From Dallia pectoralis (taxonomy: Eukaryota > Chordata > Actinopteri > Esociformes > Umbridae), in assembly GCA_029465975.1 (NCBI GenBank), contig CM055749.1, forward strand, positions 13,947,641-14,011,640: a stretch of DNA of 64,000 nt, read 5' to 3'. Position numbers and translations under genes: made by a program. The first letter of the stretch is position 1. Each line of letters begins with the position of its first letter. The notes beneath the pieces were generated by a model. It did not search any database and was not told where the DNA came from. It was given only the letters and a program-made list of their open reading frames with translations. Below, in pieces: positions 16,601-27,700 of the stretch.

Positions 16601-19600
16601 CCCTACATAATTCATGTTTTTTGTAATTTTGGCTCTTCATCAAACAGTTACTGGGATGTTAAAGTATAGATTCTTGCCATTTAATTTTAGGATACAGATC
16701 TGCGTCACTGTTACGAACGGATAACACTTATACATATTGTCCTTTTGCCTCACTTTTTATCTTAATTAAAAAGTATTCTAAGGTACTTCTCTTGGACCAG
16801 ACCTCTGAATTTCATATTGTCTGCACTAGTCCAGTTTTTCTTATTGTTTTGGTGTCACATCTATCTTTTTTTCATTAAATACTAATGGATGTTACTTAAC
16901 AAACTATATGTTAGCTTAGAGTGCTATTTACTGGGGGCTTAAGTTATGCTTATTTTATGCTGTCTAGGGCAGCCAGAATCAGTTCAAAGAGGTGTGGGAG
17001 GAAGCGGATGGTCTTGACCCTGAAGAGTTTGACCCCAAGACATTTTTCAACCTGCATGGTAAGTATTATCAATACGTATAACATGCTAATAGGTATAATT
17101 ATAACAGTATTCACAAAAACCCTTGTTGTAATTGTCAGATTCCAATGGAGATGGATTTTTTGATGAGCAGGAATTAGAGGCATTGTTTACAAAGGAGGTG
17201 AATATTTGTTCTAGCTTTGTTCCAACTCATTTAGCAGACACTCTTATTCATAGCAAGCAGATATTCCTATACTAACTGTTTCTTTTGTGGCTTCAGCTGG
17301 AGAAGATATATGATCCCACCAATGAGGAGGATGATATGTTGGAGATGGAGGAGGAGCGTCTACGTATGAGAGAACATGTCATGAATGAGGTACACTGTTG
17401 TGCATGTTGGGAACATTCAATATAATACCAATATAATTGGTTAAGCTTGGTATCCATGAATGAGTGTTATTAAAATTATTTCACATGGTGACTGATCTCT
17501 CACTGTTGACAGGTGGACACCAATAAAGACAGACTTGTGTCCTTAGAAGAGTTCTTGGTCGCCACAAAGAAAAAGGAGTTCCTGGAACCAGATAGTTGGG
17601 AGGTATAGCAGCGATATATATTCAACTCTGATTTCTTCTAGCGTACTTTAATAGAGTTACTCATTATTACAAAATGTAATGTATGACATAAACCTCACCA
17701 CATATGAAGACTCCTGTATTCAACAACACTGTAATTACATAACCTCATTGATGTTTATAAGGATGTCCTGCAGAAACTATCAAGCAGTTTCCTCAAAAAT
17801 AAAGTGGAGAAATAGCAGTGGAAATACGGTCACAGGATTGGCTAGTGCTATATATACCTCAGACTTTCTCTGATATAGGAAAGAATATAATAGAACTGAT
17901 GTGCCCTGAACTCTTAGAAGTTTCTAGAGAATAATCTTGTTATTTGTGAATGTTTTATGTCAGTATTTTCTATTGAAAAAGATGTAACATATACTATATA
18001 TTGTTGTTGTTCTAATGAATATGTAGATGAACAAGGATATGAAATGACATGCTCTGTTAGACGCTAGAGCAGAACCAGGCCTACACTGACGAGGAGATGA
18101 TGGAGTTTGAGGAGCACCTGGCCCAGCAGGAACAGGACCTAAACCAGAGAGCATCTGACCTCCAGAAACAAAGGGATGAGCTGGAGAGACAGCAGGAGCA
18201 GCTCAATGCGCAGAAAGTCGAGCTTTTGCAGGTAGCGTTGGCAGATGGGGGAAAAACACACAAAAAAAGAGCTAAACCCGAGCTGCGCAATTCACCTGGA
18301 ACAATACGTTGACATATGAATGTGCCATTACAGTATCATGAAAAACAATTGCTCCACCCCCCTGATATTACTAAAAAGGAACATGGGTGAACAAATAACA
18401 CAACATGATGATTAAAGTGGAATATGAGAGTTTAGGGATACTCAGGACATGGATGAGATGCTGTTATTAAAGGGAACATAATTTATGCTCTGTAACATGG
18501 AAAATGTCAGACCACCCATAATGTGCGCTGATGTGCAGGTGCAGTCTGTATCAGATATGTTTAAATGGCATTTTATTGTTGTGAATGAGCTAGTCAGAGT
18601 AAAACCCAATTTGATACTGTGGCAGGACCTGAGACCAGTCATGCGTGCTCAAAATATCAGATTTTGATAAAGTGAAACAATTAATTCACATGTGAGATGA
18701 TCAACCAGAAGAGTTTGGTTGTAGTCAAAGCAGCTAATGGTGATATAGTCAAATATTAGGTTTTACAGTCATTGCCCACATAGGCAGATTGTTTTTGTAA
18801 TAAAAATCTACATTTATTATTTTCACTCTGGTTCCATTTATACAAATTAGTGTTTAGGTGGAAGATATGTCTCTGCTGTTTCCAGTACACGTACTACTGC
18901 AGCTAAGTTTCAGACTCACCCCATACAATTACTATCTAATCTGACTGGAATACAAGGTATTCAAGGCCATATCAGATCCGAAAAAATGACAAATCTGAGG
19001 GCTAATCGGATAAGTAGAAGCTCAAACCATATATGCTATATAGATGAAAGCTCAAATAACCTGTACTGAACCAACTGCAAATGTGAATGAATTAATATAT
19101 ATTTATATTATTATGAGAATCTTTTCTTCATACAATATCATCTCTGATATTGCTCTCTGAGTTTTCAGATTATCACGCTGATCTGAGATATGTGGCCATC
19201 ATGTCTTATGGATTTGACGGTCAAGTACATAACGATGTATCTGACCCAGCATCGCAAATAATCACATGTCGGATGTGTCGGTGAACATATCTAGTCTAAA
19301 GAAGCATGAAATGTATCTCTAAAAGCACCATATCTCTGTTTGTCTGGTGTTTCAGGCTGTAGAACACATGGAACGGATGAAGAAGGTTGAGCAACCATCA
19401 GAGGTTCTTGGTGAGTTAAAGTCCTGCCTTCTCATCTCTTTCACTGGTGTGTCATTAGTTCTTTAGAATAAACAGATTGTCCCTGAGTTGTGTTGTTATG
19501 TGTTAGTGTTAGCAGCCCTGGTCTTCATGTGTTGTAAAATGCCATGACCACTGGGCTAGTAGGAGCCTGGCCATGCAAGCTAATGTCATATACAAACATA

Positions 19601-20875
19601 TCGGCACACATGTTAATGGACATAATGCTACCTTAATAGCATAGTAATACAAACAACATCGCTACATTCAATTGTAAATGATAATTTTACTAAACATTTT
19701 TGCTCAATCAAATTTGTGTGGAAATGTCTCTCTTGACTTTTTTACAGTGTTGTTTTGAATGAGTATTTTTAAAATAGCATGGACCTGACAGCAAACTCAT
19801 AAGATTGGATGCAGTTGTTCTGACCAGTGAGCTATGCAGCTTGCTGTGGCCAGGGACCTTTCTATATACACTTATGCAAGCGCATGTGTTAATTGACTTG
19901 TTAGGTCTCTGAATGTGCCAGTCCTCATAATTTTGAAAATGCCAGTTATCAACAGTAAGACACATAATTCAGGTATTATCAAAAAAATGCTTAGTCTGGC
20001 ATATCTGAACAAACAAACGGACAGACAGAACGCGTCACACTGCCCCGCTTGGCATATCATTGGTTGGGGACAATGAACATGAGGAAAAACAAGAGTGAAT
20101 TGTATTACTGTGAAATGTAATGAAAGCTCTACTGTTTCCATTAGCAGGGAATGCTATCCCAGAGCCACAAGGAGAGGACCATCCTATGCCCCCAGGTCAC
20201 CAAGACATGTCCCAAAACCACCCAGGTATGAAACAAGACAACCACCTCCAAAACCAGATACCTCACAACAAAGATGTCTTGTCAGGCCAGAGAAATGTCT
20301 TTGCACACATCTGAACAGCAGACAGAACATGTCACACTGTCCCGCTTGTGATATCATTGGTTGGGGACAATGAACATGTGAATGAAAATGAGGAAAAACA
20401 AGAGTGAATTGTATTACTGTGAAATGTAATGAAAGCTCTACTTTTTCCATTAGTGGGGAATGCTATCCCAGAGCCACAAGCACAGGACCATCCTTTGCCC
20501 CCCGGTCACCAAGACATGTCCCAAAACCACCCAGGTATGAAACAAGACAACCAGATACCTCACAACAAAGATGCCTTGTCAGGCCAGAGAAATGTCTTGG
20601 CACACATCTGAACAGCAGACAGAACATGTAAAACTGTCACCCAGTCGGTTTCATGTGAAATGTATTAAAAGCTCTACTGTTTTCCATTAGCAGGGAATGC
20701 TATCCCAGAGCCTCAAGGAGAGGGCCATCCTTTGTCCCCGGGGCACCAAGACATGTCCCAAAACCACCCAGGTATGAAACAAGACAACCACCTCCAGAAC
20801 CAGATACCTCACAACACCGGGGATTTGTCTCAACACCCCCAGGATCTGCCCCAAGGCCATCAGGAAGTGCCATAA
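13608..20875 (+). CDS. nucb2: Nucleobindin-2 (nesfatin-1 precursor), complete
   Basis: Secretory-pathway calcium- and DNA-binding protein; its N-terminal 82 residues form the secreted peptide nesfatin-1. Exons: 13608-13748, 15168-15275, 15389-15521, 15914-16017, 16103-16288, 16968-17058, 17139-17197, 17297-17389, 17513-17602, 18061-18231, 19356-19410, then three related 3' exons 20148-20225, 20454-20534 and 20694-20875. All join in frame: 523 residues with every exon, 470 with only the last 3' exon. A 23-residue signal peptide (MSWSWIINTRCLVLLVHLLC-FEA) precedes VPISLDKTK. Exactly 82 residues follow before the Lys-Arg processing site in DELKRQEV. Two EF-hands are visible, DSNGDGFFDEQE and VDTNKDRLVSLEE, with an acidic linker between them, then a glutamine-rich coiled coil. 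EFLEPDSWE favours NUCB2 over NUCB1. Fish have nucb2a and nucb2b; which one this is was not resolved. Confidence 0.95.
14120..14730 (-). mobile_element. Degenerate Tc1-like transposon remnant in nucb2 intron 1
   Basis: The plus strand around 14219-14420 ('tgtggcgcctccgttagttg', 'cttgccacagattctcaatt') is the reverse complement of the 5' half of a fish Tc1-like transposase region. The frame is broken throughout and no terminal repeats were seen. Nearby, 14748-14830 ('atcagaatcagaaaagtgtt', 'gaacatacaaggaattt') resembles another common fish repeat. Confidence 0.5.
20148..20225 (+). other. nucb2: nucb2 3' exon copy 1 (symmetric 78-bp cassette)
   Basis: Acceptor CAG ends at 20147 and donor CAG|GTATGA follows 20225. 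The exon is 78 bases with phase 1 at both ends, so it can be included or skipped without a frame change; it adds 26 residues (..NAIPEPQGEDHPMPPG..). If the donor is not used, the frame reads on and stops at 20312-20314, giving an alternative C-terminus. Confidence 0.75.
20454..20534 (+). other. nucb2: nucb2 3' exon copy 2 (81-bp cassette, shifted acceptor)
   Basis: Here the CAG acceptor of copies 1 and 3 has mutated and the nearest AG is TAG at 20451-20453. Using it adds exactly one codon (Val-Gly instead of Gly at the junction) and keeps the frame. Donor CAG|GTATGA is intact. Read-through ends at 20609-20611. Inclusion would add 27 residues. Confidence 0.65.
20694..20875 (+). other. nucb2: nucb2 3' exon copy 3, probable normal terminal exon
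   Basis: Acceptor CAG at 20691-20693. The frame continues past the GTATGA that serves as a potential donor in copies 1 and 2 and ends with ..LPQGHQEVP and a TAA at 20873-20875. The longer glutamine/histidine/proline-rich tail suggests this is the ancestral last exon. Confidence 0.75.
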
Positions 20876-23144
20876 TGACCGCAAGACCAGCCCACTCAAA
20901 CCCAGATGCCTGTGACTATAGACTCTATGAATCAACAACTCTGGCTCCATGAGTCCTCATCCACAGATATTTACAGTATTTATATACCTTCACTTCACTG
21001 TGCAGTGGTTCCTCCAACAAGCTATGTGGTTCTTTGTAACTGAAAACCAGCAAAGGAAAACAGCATTACAGTATCTAGGCTCTCATATGGATTCAAATTT
21101 TAACGTTCAAGGCATGGAACGATTTTGTAGTTCTGGTACCGTATTTTTTTATGTTTGCAGTTAGGGGAAATATGCATTATAGTGTTACATGAATGGCCTC
21201 ATCCTGAATGCTTATGCACTTGTGAAGATCTAAACGAATTGTATTGATGTACGTAATGATGTACGATGAACTTAGAGGTGAACACATTCAAGTTCAGTGG
21301 CAACCAATCGAACATCAAAATGTGTCTAGAGCACACTGAAAAGGTAGCCATATTGAAAAATGTTAGCGCAGTTTTCTGCTGGACAACAGGGCATTATTGT
21401 TTCACAGCAACTAGGATTCTAACACCTGGCCACAATGATGCATGTATTGTGAGGCATTGACTGGAATCACTATGACACTGGTGCCCAAGGGTGATACAGT
21501 GAATATTACACCGACCATGTACAAATCCGAGTGATGGCCAATTGCGTACACCTGACAAACCCCCTCAGATTTTCAAAAGTGCATGAGGTGTAGGGCGAAT
21601 GGGTTCAAATGGGTTTGAGGACCTTGTGCTGACGTTATATAGGGATCGATCATTATCAATCTTCACTTCAAATCCTATACTTGGGTGGAATGGTTTTGGT
21701 GTTGTTAATGTCTGGAAATTGTGTATTGAGACATTGTTAATTTGAAGTAGGGGAGATGCTATGACAAATGAGCCTGATTCTACTGGATACTCCACCTGGG
21801 CTAATATTTCTTTAAGATTACATTGCAAATGGCGCATAAAATCTACAGTGTTACTTATCAGTATAAGGCTTTTGTTGCATTTTACTAGATTGGCACAGCA
21901 TTCAGGAATCTAGTAAATTGACAATGTAAGAATCAGTGTTCTCTATTGGGAATGTAAGTAATCAAGTCTGGTTTTAAAGGTGGTGCTTGAATAAGGCTAC
22001 TGTTGGCACAAGAGCTACTGCCAGTACGGGTATTTATATACTGTACATGCACATTAACTGACAATGTGGTCGATTTTGTACTTTCGATGTAAACAAAATA
22101 GGTTTTGTTTTTAATTTGAAATGTGCTATTCTCTTGAACCATCCAGAGTATTCCATCATTGTTTGCACAAACTATTGTACATTTTTGGTTTTGCCGATTG
22201 CACAGGGGGAAGAATATGGCATTATTGTGAACTTTAGTTCGGTTAATGACAATATAAAGTGGTGGTGACTTTTTGGTCTTGGTGATTCGCTGTTTCTTTC
22301 GCTAATGTTCCAAATGTCCTTTCTGCAAATTCCAAAGCACGGTGGCCTAAGGAGATACTGTAGTTATTGACCAAGGCAAAATTATATTACAGTGCATTTA
22401 TTCAGTGCTTCATTAAGACTAGTGCTTTGTTACTTGAAAAGCTACAATATGAGCAAAATGTAAAGTACACACAGAAAACGGTTAAGTTTCAGTTGACTAG
22501 ATTAAAATGATATGGTGAAGCAGTCAGTCATTCAGTCAGACCTACACAATGGTTATACGACACGTTATTTGGACACACATTTCACCCAAACATGCAGTGG
22601 CAATATAAATGTATACACATTCTTCACATTAACAATTGTTTGTACTTTTACCAGTGAACAGATACGGGTGGTTTAAACATTAAACCAAATCCTGGACAAA
22701 AAACTTGAAGAATCTTCGTTTAGCTTGAGTTTTATTAGTCTAGGACAATGTTTAAATTGGTGCATGCGAAACACCTAAACCCTGTAACTTCAGCCTCAGA
22801 CACTTCTGTAAATGATTGCCTATCAAGCAGGGAACCAAACAGCAAAGGCACACGTTTTCCAGCTGGATCAGTTTAAGGCTATGCAATAGCATATGACTTT
22901 GATAAAGCTAAAACACAAGGCTGGTATCTATGGCCTCAGACTCAGGCCTCATCGACCTATGTTGGATTTGGAGAGGAGCAGTCAGATAAGGATGGTCCAG
23001 GGGTGTGGCCTATGTGAACAGGGTAGTGGATGATTGGTTGTTATCCAAGACTATTTGGCATGCTGTACAGCCAATTGGGTCACCGTCTCTCAACTGGGCT
23101 TGAACACTCCCCCTCGGCCTGCAACCGCCAAGCAGACAAGAGAG
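20876..23144. other. nucb2 3' UTR and tail-to-tail spacer
   Basis: The nucb2 3' UTR begins at 20876; no clear polyadenylation signal was fixed. The rest is spacer. On the minus strand two open stretches occur (about 22345-21933 and 21837-21565) with protein-like composition but no recognised family; they are discussed as a finding and not called as a gene. Confidence 0.5.
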
Positions 23145-23692
23145 AATCAATCAGCTGAGGCCAGTCTACTAATTAACCTCCATTAACCATTATTCTGTGC
23201 TATACAACACTTACACCACCAATCAGCTGAGGCCAGTCTACTAAATAACCTCCATTAACCATTATTCTGTGCTACACAACACTTACACCACCAATCAGCT
23301 GAGGCCAGTCTACTAAATAACCTCCATTAACCATTATTCTGTGCTACACAACACTTACACCACCAATCAGCTGAGGCCAGTCTACTAAATAACCCCCATT
23401 AACCATTATTCTGTGCTACACAACACTTACACCACCAATCAGCTGAGGCCAGTCTAACCCCCATTAAATAATTCTGTGCCCAACATTAACCATTAATCTG
23501 TCTACTAAATAACCCCCATTAACCATTATTCTTACACCACCAATCAGCTGAGGCCAGTCTACTAAATAACCCCCATTAACCATTATTCTGTGCTACACAA
23601 CACTTACACCACCAATCAGCTGAGGCCAGTCTACTAAATAACCCCCATTAACCATTATTCTGTGCTACACAACACTTACACCACCATAGTCT
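23145..23692. repeat. 72-bp minisatellite, about 7 units
   Basis: The unit starting 'caatcagctgaggccagtct' recurs with its 'tcagctgagg' at 23151, 23223, 23295 and so on (period 72). It contains 'cccccattaaccattattct' and 'acacaacacttacaccac'. One internal unit near 23450-23530 is scrambled by deletion and partial re-duplication. Confidence 0.95.
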
Positions 23693-24385
23693 TTACAATT
23701 GCTTGAATGCACCTGGCAAGAACAAGATATCTACTGTACCAACAGGGCATTATGGCAGTTACACGCAAATAGTAGGTCCTTCAAAACAAGCAGTCTATTC
23801 CAATAAATGGATATAAACACGTTGCCATATTCACCTCGCATCTAATTAAAGTATGTCAACTTCACACAACATTTTATTTTGATAGGCGCAACCAAACTAG
23901 TGGGTGAATCAAACGTACAGAAATATAGGAATGTTTGAGACACGGTTTCATGGATGTTTTCAGTCCTATTGAAAAGGAATCGTAAACGATGAGAAAACAG
24001 TACAAAATATTCATCTTATGACTTCATAGTAAGAACAGACACCTCATATCCATCACTAGAATGCAGACCCAGGGCACAGCGAGTGAAAAAAAGGGAAAAG
24101 TCCACTCAGCAAAGCGTTACCAATCTCCTCTAGCTTCAAGTGATAATATCATGCAAACATATCAGAAAACAGCAGCACCAGAGAGCAGGGACGGACACAA
24201 AGAAACTAGCAGCAAACAGCAGGTAATAACATCTTTATTGAAACAGTATCTCAAGAAGTATTATTGGCTTACAAAGAGATAGAAAAAAGAAAATGCCATG
24301 AAAATTAAAAACATGTGGGGGCGGTGCCTAAGGGCTGTTTGACAGGACGAGGCACTGACAGAAATATAAAAGATGGGTTTGACTG
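23693..24385. other. Spacer downstream of caprin1, no feature recognised
   Basis: No exon, RNA gene or clear repeat is visible. A plus-strand open frame at 24061-24282 has no recognised domain and is treated as chance. Confidence 0.5.
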
Positions 24386-24407
24386 ACAGTGGAAGTTTTT
24401 TCCCCCA

Positions 24408-24413
24408 TTTATT
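24408..24413 (-). terminator. caprin1: Candidate polyadenylation signal of caprin1
   Basis: AATAAA on the minus strand about 255 bases past the visible stop codon (24666-24668). It fits a short 3' UTR for the read-through isoform. Confidence 0.5.
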
Positions 24414-24665
24414 TTGTACAAAAAATAAATAAATTAAATCTTTCAAGTTTACAGGAATATCTATTTGTTTTATTACCGAAAATGATTTGAATTTCAGCTT
24501 TGTACGTGTAAAACATGAAAAGTATCTTAGACATACCAAAGGATGTTACACTGATGGAGGCCGGAGGGGGGGGTGAAGGATGAAAAACAAAGTGTTATAA
24601 AAGTGAACTAGATGCACATCTGAATGTTCAATCTGGCAGAGGTGGACAGTTCATTTTCCCTGCTT

Positions 24666-24752
24666 TTAAGATGGCATAGCTTCAGCGTTACCTCGAGAAC
24701 AACCTTGAGGTCCCTGAGCCACTCCACGCTTGTAGCCCGGCTGATATCCTTC
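24666..24752 (-). other. caprin1: caprin1 last visible coding exon with internal donor
   Basis: The frame ends ..KRGVAQGPQGCSRGNAEAMPS. Immediately after the codons for Ser-Arg lies CGAG|GTAACG, a plausible splice donor at the point where the long human isoform continues into a further RGG-rich exon. Reading through it, as in the known short isoform, gives the stop at 24666-24668. I did not find the alternative final exon between here and 24400. Confidence 0.6.
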
Positions 24753-27700
24753 CTGTGGAAACAGTAAGCGATCAAGACCCTCAGACGGCACCGTAACAAC
24801 ACCCAGGTCCACTTGAGAAAAGGCTTTCATTTGGACTAATGCAACAGGAATGTAGGTCAGGCTTCTCTTAGTGGTTAGCAGGGTCCTTACCCGCTGGTAG
24901 GTGTTGTTGGAGTAGGTTTGCGGCGTCGTGCTGAATTGGGTAGGCTGTCCATAACCATTGTTAGGAGTGTTTGAGAAGGGGGCGCGATATCCTTCATATC
25001 CTCCTGGGAAGAAAATGTATCCCATAAACAAAATGTTTGTCCCAAATCAATCATCGAAACACACTGAAAATGTGCTGATTTCATACCTCTAAACCCATTG
25101 GAGGATCCACGGTATCCATTTATCATTCCCCGGGGGTTCCTGGGCCCTCCACGAGGTACTACCCCTCTACTGTTATAAAAAGACTGGACTGGCCGTCCAA
25201 AGCTTGGGCCCTGGGACGAATGTACCTGGTGACCTCCAGCTGACGACGTCACTTGGTCTTGAAAGCCTGCTACAGCAGTCATTAGACATAGGAAAATTAA
25301 CATTGTTTATAATCACGTGTTTCAACCTAAGCTCTGTCTTGGTTGGGGAAGCCTGCTACAGCAGTCATTAGACATAGGAAAATTAACATTGTTTATAATC
25401 ACGTGTTTCAACCTAAGCTCTGTCTTGGTTGGGGAAGCCTGCTACAGCAGTCATTAGACATAGGAAAATTAACATTGTTTATAATCACGTGTTTCAACCT
25501 AAGCTCTGTCTTGGTTGGGGAAGCCTGCTACAGCAGTCATTAGACATAGGAAAATTAACATTGTTTATAATCACGTGTTTCAACCTAAGCTCTGTCTTGG
25601 TTGGGGAAGCCTGCTACAGCAGTCATTAGACATAGGAAAATTAACATTGTTTATAATCACGTGTTTAAACCTAAGCTCTGTCTTGGTTGGGGAAGCCTGC
25701 TACAGCAGTCATTAGACATAGGAAAATTAACATTGTTTATAATCACGTGTTTCAACCTAAGCTCTGTCTTGGTTGGGGAAGCCTGCTACAGCAGTCATTA
25801 GACATAGGAAAATTAACATTGTTTATAATCTTGTGTTTCAACCTAAGCTCTGCAGGATCGGCTTGTCCATGCCACATTCACAAAAGTCGCTCACCAGACT
25901 GTAGCGCTTCCTGCTGGATGTCATTTCGCTCCACTGTGTGTTCTGCTGGATCGCTGTCCTGAGTGTAGTTGCTAGGCAACGGGTTCTGCTTCAGACTCTC
26001 AGCTTCATTTGAGGGGGGCACTGGAGCGTTGAGGTTAAACACCTATGGAAAAGCAACAGTCATGTATTACCCATCATTCATTTCAAGACCAGAGCAAGAT
26101 TTTATTTTTTTGCTTTGATAGAAAACATGGACAGTATAGAATAAATATGGGTTAGGCTTGGGGGTTCAGAAACGAGTGCAAACAAAGGAATCACATATTA
26201 ATTTAGTTTGGATTGACCAACGAATTCTTCAACATCACAAAGAAAATATAAAACTGTAGGTACACATTCTCAGAAAGGATACTCCAGGTAAAACCTAAAA
26301 AATAACAATCTTAAACATATTGGTGACAAAGCGCAGCCCTGGCGGAGGCCAACCCCCACCGGGAACGAATCCGACTTACTGCCGAGAACACGGACACAGC
26401 TCATGCTTTGAGCGTACAGAGATTGGATGGCCCTGAGAAGAGACCCCCTCACCCCATACTCCCGCAGCATCTCCCACAAAATATCCCGGGGTACCCGGTC
26501 ATACGCCTTCTCCAGATCCACAAAACACATGTAGACTGGATGGGCATACTCCCAGGCCCCCTCCAGGATCCTTGCGAGAGTAAAGAGCTGGTCCGTGGTT
26601 CCCCGGCCAGGACGAAAACCGCATTGTTCCTCTTCAATCTGAGGTTTGACTATTGGCCGAACCCTCCTTTCCAGCACTTTGGAGTACACTTTACCAGGGA
26701 GGCTGAGGAGTGTGATACCTCTGCAATTGGCACACACTCTCTGATCCCCCTTTTTGAAGAGGGGAACCACCACCCCGGTCTGCCACTCCTCTGGCACTGT
26801 CCCAGACTTCCATGCAATGTTGAAGAGGCGTGTCAACCAAGACAGACCTTCCCCACCCAAAGCTTTTAGCATTTCTGGCCGAATCTCATCAGTCCCTGGG
26901 GCTTTGCCACTGTGGAGTTGTTTGACTACCTCAGCGACTTCCCCACCAGGGTGTTCTAGGGTTACCACCCCTTGAGGCACCTAGGACCTTGAGACCACAG
27001 CTCACCGCCGCAGCTTCAGCAATAGAAGCTTTGAACATTGCCCACTCCGGTTCAATGCCCCCAACCTCCACAGGGATGCCTGAAAAGCTCCGCCGGAGGT
27101 GTGAGTTGAAAATCTTTCGGACAGGGGCCTCCTCCAGACGTTCCCAGTTCACCCGCACTACCCGTTTGGGCTTACCTGGTCTGTCCAAAGTCTTTCCCCA
27201 CCCTCTGATCCAACTCACTACCAGATGGTGATCAGTTGACAGCTCTGCCCCTATCTTCACCCGAGTGTCCAAAATGCGGCAGATCAGCCGATACGCCTTA
27301 GATCATTGACCTTCGGCCTAGGGTGCTCTGGTATTATGTACACTTATGCGCCTCCTTATGTTCAACATGGTGTTTGTTATAGACAATCCATGACTCACAG
27401 AAGTCCATTACCTTTAGATCAGGAGGCCGCACGCCTCCCAGGTGTCTCCATCGATGCCCACATGTGCGTTGAAGTCTCCCAGCAGAATGATGGAGTCCCC
27501 TACTGGAGCCCTATATAGGACTCCCTTCAGGGTTTCCAAGAAGGCTGAATACTCCGAACTGCTGTTTGGTGCATATGCACAAACAACAGTCAGAGTTTTC
27601 CCCAGAGCCAGAGTTGTAATATTCATGGACAGGATATCAAGGCGTAGTCACTGCTTTTTGCGGATGATGTGGTCCTGATGGCCTCATCGGTCGGTGACCT

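Larger units (their letters stand above)
20022..20700 (+). repeat. nucb2: Tandem duplication carrying the nucb2 3' exon
   Basis: A unit of about 309 bp is repeated: intronic 'ttggttggggacaatgaaca', then 'gtgaatt(g)tattactgtg', then the exon beginning GGAATGCTATCCCAGAGCC. Exon copies start at 20148, 20454 and 20694. The spacing between copies 2 and 3 is shorter (240 bp) because intronic sequence has been lost before copy 3. The copies are about 90 percent identical, so the duplication is fairly recent. Confidence 0.9.

Noticed and set aside
24061..24282. Plus-strand 73-codon frame downstream of caprin1
   Set aside because: No homology recognised, ends inside the tail-to-tail spacer without a poly(A) signal.
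24608..24802. Alternative minus-strand frame through the last caprin1 exon (RKDISRATS..)
   Set aside because: Requires a one-base shift at the donor. With the donor at CGG|GTAAGG the exon joins in the EGYQPGYKRG frame, which matches caprin-1.
25343..25962. Series of overlapping 66-codon plus-strand frames with identical peptides
   Set aside because: They are the 86-bp tandem array read in shifting frames on the strand opposite to caprin1; no start context or independent gene evidence.
26408..26869. Plus-strand 153-codon frame over the inverted LINE segment
   Set aside because: Shadow of the reverse transcriptase coded on the minus strand.
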